From positions 351,782 through 415,781 of the forward strand of contig NW_025825201.1 in assembly GCF_002878395.1 (NCBI RefSeq): DNA of 64,000 nucleotides. The letters run 5' to 3'. The DNA comes from Capsicum annuum (Eukaryota > Streptophyta > Magnoliopsida > Solanales > Solanaceae). Shown here in pieces: positions 56,959-64,000 of this stretch (within the stretch, counting starts at the first letter, position 1; each line of letters begins with the position of its first letter). The notes below the pieces were generated by a model that saw only the letters and a program-made list of their open reading frames with translations, was not told where the DNA came from and did no database searches. The translations under genes and the position numbers were made by a program.

Positions 56959-57879
56959 ATAAATGTTTTCCCCAGATCTCAGTGTCCAATTCCAGTGAAC
57001 TGATGTGGACTCGATGTGGCATGTTGGCTATCACATCGATGCCAATGATGCGGTACGTCAGCCTGTGCGTCAATGATTCAGTTTATAGTCATTAAAAGCC
57101 ACATACTCAGGGTTAATTAAGTTTTTTTCCCACACCCTTCAGCCCCCATAACATGAAATTTAGCCTTATTTTAGCATGTTATACTCATTCTTTCAGAAAT
57201 TACTCAATACCAAACACCCTAGGTAAATTAAATAAATTCAAGGCTCAAGATTCCACCGTTAATTTTCCAGAATTCACCAATTAAGGTATGTGTAGTGTTC
57301 ATCCAAGGGTTCCTTCTACCCTTGGAGTCCAAGAAACTCTTTTATAGCTCATGTAGAGTGATTTCATGATTTCTATAATTTGAATTAAAGTGTATTCATG
57401 ATTATTACTTAATTGGGTTTCTATTTTAAGATTTATTTCAAGATTCATGTAGAGTTAATTGATATGTGTTCTCTAGTATGTGAATTCTTGTTGAAACTCT
57501 TGGAATTGTAAAATTGAAATTGAATCACGATGTCTACATGTTGTTTTAGTATTATGTGCCTATATTATGCCCCATAGGTGTTTGATGAATTGTCCATGTG
57601 AATTGAATAGTGAAATTATATCATGTTAGCATGTATGCAAGTTCAGGTCATGCAAGTGTTTGCTTGAATGCCCAAATAAGTGAATGATGACTAAGTAGTT
57701 AGTTTTTCATGTCATGCAAGTGTTTTCTTGAATACCCAAATGAGTGAATGATGACGACGTAGCTAGTTACCATGTCTCAAGATTATGCCCTATCTTTTAA
57801 GTTTATGCTATCGAGTCCTAGAGGTATTTAATACCCAAAAATTTAGCTTCTTGTCTAGAGCTATGGTCACTCACAGAGT

Positions 57880-58680
57880 AGTATCAGTCATGTCACGATT
57901 AGTAGAACTAAATCAATTACAGAACTTAGGAAAACTTTGTGAACTCAGAATCAGTCCACTTCAGTTAAGTAAAATCAGTTTAGTTCATTTATACAGTACG
58001 ATCAGTAATAGTTCAGTCTAGCCTAGTACAATTTAGAATTCAGTCCAGTGTCTATTCAATTGGGCGTAGGATTAAGCACCGAGTTAACTCAAGGATGGGG
58101 ACTCAATTTATAGTAGAGGGCGTAATCCTTAGAAGCAGTTCTTGCATTCCAAAACTATGTAGCCAGCGTAGGTTGAGACATCAACCTACCAGTTGAGGGT
58201 TGATGAGGTGATCTACCTGCCAGTTGAGGGTACCTCCATTCTCATTTAGAGCACCTGCCAGATGAGGATGACTCAGCACTTGTCCTTACCCGTAGCACAG
58301 TATTGACACCCTTCCAATTAGGATTATGGGTTTAAAACTAAATCAATTAGAGAAGGGGCATATCGATTAGATGATTACTTTCCACAGTCTCAGTTTCAGA
58401 ATCTCTTTCAGTATAGAACTTAGTTCTGTTCCATAGATTCATGATGTCAGATATAGTTACTCAGCTCAGTATAGGACTTAGTATAGTTACCCAGAATCAA
58501 GAATGTCAGATACAGTCATTAATTTACCAGTAATTCAGTATTAGTATACTTAGATATCAATTAATCAGTATTCAGATTTAGTATTCAGTGTTATTATGAT
58601 CTCAGTATAATTTACATATTCATGCATGTACTCTCATTTAGTTATACTCATGATATTCAGTTAATATTGTTCATCCATAT
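57880..58680 (+). repeat. CAGT-rich word repeats in the Tekay LTR
   Basis: Short forms like 'agtccacttcagttaag', 'ttcagtatagaacttagt' and 'cagtattagtatact' recur without fixed period. Confidence 0.5.
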
Positions 58681-59203
58681 GAACCCATGCATTTCAGCCT
58701 ACCTCACTGAGCATACTAGTACATTCAAAGTATTGATGCATGTTTTTCTTTTCCGCTATGATTCTTATCTCATAGGTTAAGACGCACGGGCTCCCGAGCA
58801 CCCTTAGAAATTCAGATTCTCATCATATAGTGTTAGTGATGAGTCTTTATAATTTGAGGATGTGATTATTTATTTCAGCATTTCGATTTATTTTTAGTAG
58901 TCAGAGTTAGTTGGGGACTTGTCAGATTAACTCCACAGTTCAAACAGTTTAGAGGCTTTTCAGACTAGAATATTTTCAGACAGTTGTTCAGTTTAAGTAT
59001 TGATGTTCAGTTTTTGTATTGTGATACCATATTTTGTATTATTTATAGTATTAAACCTTATGGATAGTTTTTTTGCCTATTTTCCATATATTTATTATAT
59101 TATTATTCAGTTATTGCAGCAGGTGTTAGTCATGCATTAGCTTGTAGTCCTTCGGGATTACGAGCACCATGTAGCGTCTGGAGTACAAACTCGGGGAGTT
59201 ACA

Positions 59204-59221
59204 AACTTTGTATCAGAGGCT
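59204..59221 (+). other. Primer binding site of Tekay-like element
   Basis: 'ctttgtatcagaggct' follows the LTR end. It is a mutated TGGTATCAGAGC, the initiator-tRNA-Met type site of chromoviruses. Confidence 0.65.
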
Positions 59222-59424
59222 AAGGTTTAACAGAGTCCTAGGAATTCTAAAAGTCATATCTAGTAGAATCTTGTGCATGGGTGTGTTGCGCGCCACACTT
59301 ATGGACCAGAGGATATGAGATATTTTAGTAAAAGTTTCCCTTCTTTCAGTATTCATGTCATGCGAGTGAGCATGAGCTCTAGTTAAACTATCAGTCTAAT
59401 CCTTTCTCTTCTATTTACAAAAAT

Positions 59425-60470
59425 ATGCCTCCAAAGAGGACTAAGGGAAGGGGAACAGGACACTATCAAGAACCCCAGCCCATCCAGCCAAATCCACTAG
59501 ACAAACACGTCTCCCACGTTGAGTTCAGAGTAGCATTCACCACCCTAGCACATTCTGTGGCAGCCCAGAATAAATGCCCAGCTGCTGTTTTAGCCAACCC
59601 AATGGCCAATACTGCTGCTGCCAGGATTTGGGACTTCACCCAAATGAACCCCTATCGTTTACCTGGTCTAAGTTAGATGAGAGCCCTCAGGAATTTCTTG
59701 ATCAGGTGCAGAAGGTTACTGATATTATGGCAGTAACCATTTTCAAGAGTATGGAGTTAGCCGCATATCAGTTGCAAGATGTGGCTCACTCATTATTTAA
59801 ATAGTAAAAAGAAGAAAGGGCCGTAGATGTAGGGTCCATATAGTGGGAGGAGTTTGCCACTGCTTTTCTAGATAGGTTCTTCCCACTGGAGTTAAGGGAA
59901 GCAAAGGTTTTAGAATTTATAAATATGCAGTAGGGCAATATGATAGTGAAAAAGTATTCTCTGAAGTTTACTTAATTAACTAGATATGCTCCTCATGTGG
60001 TGGCAGAAGCACATCTCGAATGAGTAAGTTTGTGTTAGGGGTGTCGATCAGAGTGATCAAGGAGTGTAGGACCGTAATGCTTATTAAGGAGATGGACATG
60101 TCTAGGCTCATGGTCCATGCTCAGTAGATAAAGGAAGCTAAGAATAAAGAGAATGAGAAGGAGAACTAGAGAGCGAGAAGAAGAAATTTCAACTTCGCTC
60201 AGCCTAAGTCAGAAGGTGGGAATCTTTCTCAGTTTCTTTGAAAATCATCAGTCCTAACTCTGTGCTCAGCCAGTGCTCGTATACAAAAATTTAGAGACGG
60301 CAGTAGGGATTGGGCACTAGGCCCTAAACCCTAGGGTAGTGTTAGAGTGCTCGAACCAATCCCATTTATCAAAAGTATGGCAAAAATCACCAGGGTATCT
60401 GTAGATTAGGTAGAGATGTGTGTTTTGAGTATGGAAAGCCAGGTCACAGAGTCAGAGATTATCCCTAGTC
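59425..60470 (+). pseudogene. gag of Tekay-like element
   Basis: MPPKRTKGRGTGHYQEPQPI starts at 59425. A frameshift near 59640 leads to LSFTWSKLDESPQEFLDQVQ, MELAAYQLQDVAHSLFK; stops follow, then WEEFATAFLDRFFPLELREA, NMIVKKYSLKFT and RYAPHVVAEAHLE. The zinc knuckle near 60416 reads CFEYGKPGHRVRDYP: the second and last cysteines of C-x2-C-x4-H-x4-C are tyrosine, each a G to A change. Gag forms the particle; this copy cannot. Confidence 0.85.
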
Positions 60471-60599
60471 AGGTTCTCAGGGTCAGAATAACAGTCCCCC
60501 AGCCCAGCCTGGTCGCCCGAATCAGCAGAGTGTTGCTTCCAGTGCCAACAGTGGGCAATGTCCAAATAGACTCTATGCTCTTCAGTCTTGACAGGATCA

Positions 60600-63500
60600 G
60601 GAGAGTTCTCCTGATATGGTCACTGGTACATTACAAGTTTTCCATTTGTTTGTTTATGCTTTGCTAGATCCAGGAGCTTCTTTGTGCTTTGTTACTCCAT
60701 ATATAACAGTTGATTTTAGAGTCAGTCCCAAAATTCTAGTAGAGCCTTTATCAGTCCCTACCCAGTAGGTAAATCCATCATAGCCAGGCAGTTATACAGG
60801 AACTACCCAGTTATGATATTCTAGAAAGTCACTTCAGTAGACTTAGTTGAATTAGAGATGATTGATTTTGATGTCATTCTCAACATGGATTAGCTTTATT
60901 CCTACTATACCTTAGTCGACTACAGAAATAGATTTGTCCAAATTCAGTTTCAAAATGAGTCCGTCCTAGAGTGGAGGGGTAGTACTTCAACACTTAGGGG
61001 TCAGCTTATTTCTTATCTTCGGCTAGATAAATAATATTTAAGGGATATGTCTACCATCTTGTTTGAGTCCAGGACTCTAGTTCAGAAATGCGTACTCTTG
61101 AGTCAGTGTTAGGAGCATGTGAATTCCTAGATGTGTTTCCCAAATATCTTTCCAGAGTTCCTCCGGAAAGAAAAATTAATTTCAGAATTGATTTTCTTCT
61201 AGATACTTAGCCCATATCTATTCCGCCATATAGAATGGATCCGGAAGAACTCAAAGTATTAAAAGAGCAGTTAAAGGATCTCCTAGATAAGGGATTCATC
61301 AAACCAGTGTGTCCCTGTGAGGTACACCACTTTTATTCGTGTGTAAGAAAAATGGTTCCCTCAGAATGTGTATTGACTATCGTCAGTTAAATCAAGTCAC
61401 GGTCAAGAGAAAGTATCCGCTTCCCAAAATCGATAGCTTATTTGACCCACTTCAGGGTACCATTTTCTTCTCTAAGATAGACCTCAGATCAGGCTATCAT
61501 CAGCTTAGATTCAGGGAGTGTGACATCCCAAAAATAGCTTTTAGAACTCGGTATGGTCACTTTGAATTCTTAGTCATGTCCTTTGGTCTTACCAATGTCC
61601 CAACATCCTCCATGAATTTGATGAGCCATGTGTTTAAGCACTACTTGGACATGTTCATCATAGTCTTCATAGATGACATTCTCGTCGACTCCCACAGTGA
61701 ACATGATCATGCAAACCATCTCAGAATAGTACTACAGACTCTTAGAAATCATCTGTTATTCTCTAAATTTAGTAAGAGAAAATTTTGGCTGAGGTCAGTA
61801 GCTTTCCTCGGCCATATCATTTATGGTGATGGCATTAGAGTTGATCCTAAAAAGACTAAAGTAGTGAGAAACTAGACTATATCTATCTCTCCATCAGATA
61901 TTATGAGTTTCTTGGGTTTGGCCGGCTATTACCGATGGTTCATTGAGGGATTTTCATCTATTGTATCCCCTATATCTACATTGACTCAAAAGAAAGTCAA
62001 GTTCCAGTGGTCAGATTCTTATGAGAAGAGTTTTCAAGAGTTGAACACTCGACCCACTACACCTCCAGTGTTAACCTTAGTAGATAGTTCAGACGACTTT
62101 GTTATGTGTTGTGATGCTTCAAGAGTTGGTTAGGGGTGTGTTTTGATGGAAAGAGGTAAGTTCATAGCCTATGCCTCTAGACAGTTTAAACCCTATGAGA
62201 AGAATTTTCCTACTCATGATCTTGAGCTAGCAACAGTAGTGCTTGCCTTAAAGATTTGGAGGCACTAGTTGTATAGAGTTTGCGTTGATGTGATTACAGA
62301 CCATAAGAGCCTGTAGTATTCTCTCAGAAAGACGTAAATCTCCGTTATAGAAGGGGTTGGAGTTGTTGAAAGACTATGACATGAGTGTCCTGGATCATCC
62401 GAGCAAGGACAATGTAGTGGCTGATGCTCTTAGTAGAATTTCTATGGGTAGTATTTCTTATGTCAAGGACAGTAGAAAGAATAGGTGTCCGCTTAGTTAA
62501 TTCAGCAGAAGGTAGTATATGGGTGCAGAGTAGTTCAGAATCATCCCTAGTTTCCGAAGTGAAGGAAAAACAGGATAAGGATCCCAGTCTAGTCAAGTTG
62601 AAAGAATCAGTCAGAGATCAAAAGGTAGGCATTTTCTCCCAAGGAGGAGATAGTGTTTTGCGTTGTCAGGGTCGACTATGTGTTCCAGGTGTAGATGACT
62701 TAAGGCAGCAAATTCTTGCAAAAACACATAATGCACGCTACTTTATTCATCCAAGGGCTAATAAGATGTACAGTGATTTGAGATATATATATGTGTAGTG
62801 GGATGAATAAAAATATTGCAAAGTTTGTGGATAAGTTCTCAACATATCAGCAGGTTAAGATTGAGTATCAGAAGCCTAGTGGGTCCATGTAAGAGTTCAG
62901 CATTCCTACCTGGAAATGGGAAGAAGTGAACATAGACTTTCTGATGGGTTTGCCTCATACTTATGGTCAGCATGATTTAGTTTGGGACATTGTAGATAGG
63001 ATGACCAAATCAGCTTATTTCCTACCAGTCCATACGTCTTACTCAGTTGAGGATTATGCCAAACTCTATATTAGGGAATTGGTTAGATTTCACAGTGTTC
63101 CATTGTCCATCATCTCAGATAAAGGTTCCTATTTCATCTCTCATTTCTAGAAAGCGTTCCAAAGGGGTCTTGGTACTCAAATTTGCCTCAGTATATCCTT
63201 TTATCCTCAGATAGATGGTCAAGCAGAAAGGACCATTCATACTTTAGAGGATATGTTGCGAGCATGTACGATAGACTTTAAAGGTAGTTGGTATGAACAC
63301 TTACAATTGATTGAGCTTGCATACAACAATTTTTATAATTCCAGTATTTAGATGGCTCAGTTTGAGGTGCTTTATAGGAGGAGGTGTAAATCTCCCATTG
63401 GTTGGTTTAAAATGGGTAAGGCCACAGTGGTAGGGCTTGACTTAGTATTTGATACCTTAGAGAAAGTTCAGTTGATCAGGAAAAGGCTTAAGACAGCTCA

Positions 63501-63963
63501 AAGCCGATAAAAATCGTACGTAGATGTGTGTAAAAAGGATCTTGTGTTTAAGATTGGTGACTATGTGTACTTGAAAATCTCTCCTATGAAAGGAGTGTAG
63601 TTTTTTGGCAAGAAGGGGAGACTTAGTCCCCGATATATTTGTCCTTACCGAACTATCAGCCATTTAGGAAAGGTAGCTTATGAGCTTAAGTTGCCTTCAG
63701 ATCTATCTTCAGTCCATCCAGTGTTTAATGTCTCCTTGCTAAAAAAATGCATAGGTGACCCATCAGCTGTAGTCCCCATAGAGGGCATAGATGTTTAGAA
63801 CAACCTCTCTTACGAAGAGATTCTAGTTGAAATCCTTGACTATCAGATTCATAGACTGAGCAACAAAGAAATCCCTCTAGTTAAAGTTCTTTGGTGGAAT
63901 CAGTCAGTTGAGGGAGATACTTGGGAATCAGAAGCAGATATGTAGACCAAGTATCCTTACCTC
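60600..63963 (+). pseudogene. pol of Tekay-like element: PR, RT, RNase H, integrase, chromodomain
   Basis: Protease near 60655: ALLDPGASLCFVTPYI. Reverse transcriptase from about 61150; the best open part (61339-61875) has [35 protein letters not shown] and the active-site FIDD (codons at 61666-61677). RNase H 62060-62330: [35 protein letters not shown]. Integrase 62700-63480: YQQVKIEYQKPSGS (the CxxC before it reads SxxY), WEEVNIDFLMGLPHTYGQHD, ISDKGSYF, DGQAERTIHTLEDMLRACTI, so D, D and E are present. Chromodomain 63800-63963: LSYEEILVEILDYQI, VKVLWWNQSVEGDTWESEAD. At least 25 stops or shifts. Confidence 0.9.
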
Positions 63964-64000
63964 TTCTCTACAAACTCAAATTCAGCTCAAGGTAATAGTT

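Larger units (their letters stand above)
56634..59203 (+). mobile_element. 5' LTR of Tekay-like element (~2.6 kb)
   Basis: Putative start TGTAAGAATCC, end ggggagttaca, directly followed by the primer site. A perfect 22-bp inverted repeat lies at 56897-56958. From 57880 to 58680 the words ttcagt, cagtata and agttcag recur densely. The left edge is inferred from the LTR-like TG start only. Confidence 0.65.
56634..64000 (+). mobile_element. Tekay/Del-like chromovirus (Ty3/gypsy), 3' end outside window
   Basis: 5' LTR (56634-59203), primer site, gag, protease, reverse transcriptase, RNase H, integrase and a C-terminal chromodomain follow in the normal order. Numerous stops and shifts break every domain. 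The element runs off the right edge shortly after the chromodomain, so the 3' LTR and right target duplication cannot be seen. Chromodomain-bearing elements of this clade tend to integrate in heterochromatin. Confidence 0.85.

Noticed and set aside
62345..62596. 83-residue minus-strand frame
   Set aside because: Antisense to the Tekay pol region between RNase H and integrase.

Overview
The window is a stretch of plant nuclear DNA made almost entirely of nested and decayed transposable elements. I found no intact host gene. Family features point to Solanaceae and most likely pepper (Capsicum): ULP1-like protease genes of the kind that are abundant in pepper, a fragment of a SUT4-type sucrose transporter, Tat/Ogre-like, Athila-like, Tekay/Del-like and SIRE-like LTR retrotransposons, an RTE-like LINE ending in TTG repeats, and Mutator-type non-autonomous elements. 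The genus call rests on remembered protein families, not on a search.

Left part (1-31391). After two LTR remnants (a candidate Athila-like solo LTR and a reverse-oriented gypsy LTR piece) comes a 29 kb nest of one family of very long-LTR elements. Four LTRs lie in the same orientation: 2590-4109, 4389-9081, 17001-21634 and 27251-31391. The outer two match each other, as do the inner two. The sequences abutting the inner pair (gttac at 4384, attac at 21635) behave as a target-site duplication, and the leader broken off at 4388 resumes at 21635. The simplest reading is that element B (4389-21634) jumped into the leader of element A, a member of its own family. Each element carries two diverged gag-like regions in tandem and no reverse transcriptase, protease or integrase that I can see, so they look like non-autonomous Tat-lineage (TR-GAG-like) elements. 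Their 3' untranslated parts carry tandem repeats: a three-monomer higher-order repeat in B only, and a 67-bp array in both.

Middle part (31392-41690). Here are the 3' end and LTR of a SIRE-like copia element, a degenerate GGTCGAGTC-type repeat field, a SUT4 fragment on the minus strand, two Mutator-like non-autonomous elements (one with an exact 9-bp target duplication, one with 8 of 9), smaller inverted-repeat elements, and AT-rich DNA with MITE scraps.

Right part (41690-64000). A decayed ULP1-like gene on the plus strand (43016-53761) is split by an 8.2 kb Athila-like element (exact TTGGG duplication). That element has lost reverse transcriptase and integrase and itself carries a truncated LINE inside gag. 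A second ULP1-like gene remnant lies tail to tail on the minus strand (54307-56057). Non-coding parts of both are full of self-complementary CAACAGATG/CATCTGTTG repeats. From 56634 to the window end is the 5' LTR, gag and pol of a Tekay/Del chromovirus with many stops and frameshifts; its 3' LTR lies outside. All coding regions are pseudogenes. The order of insertions can be read from the nesting.
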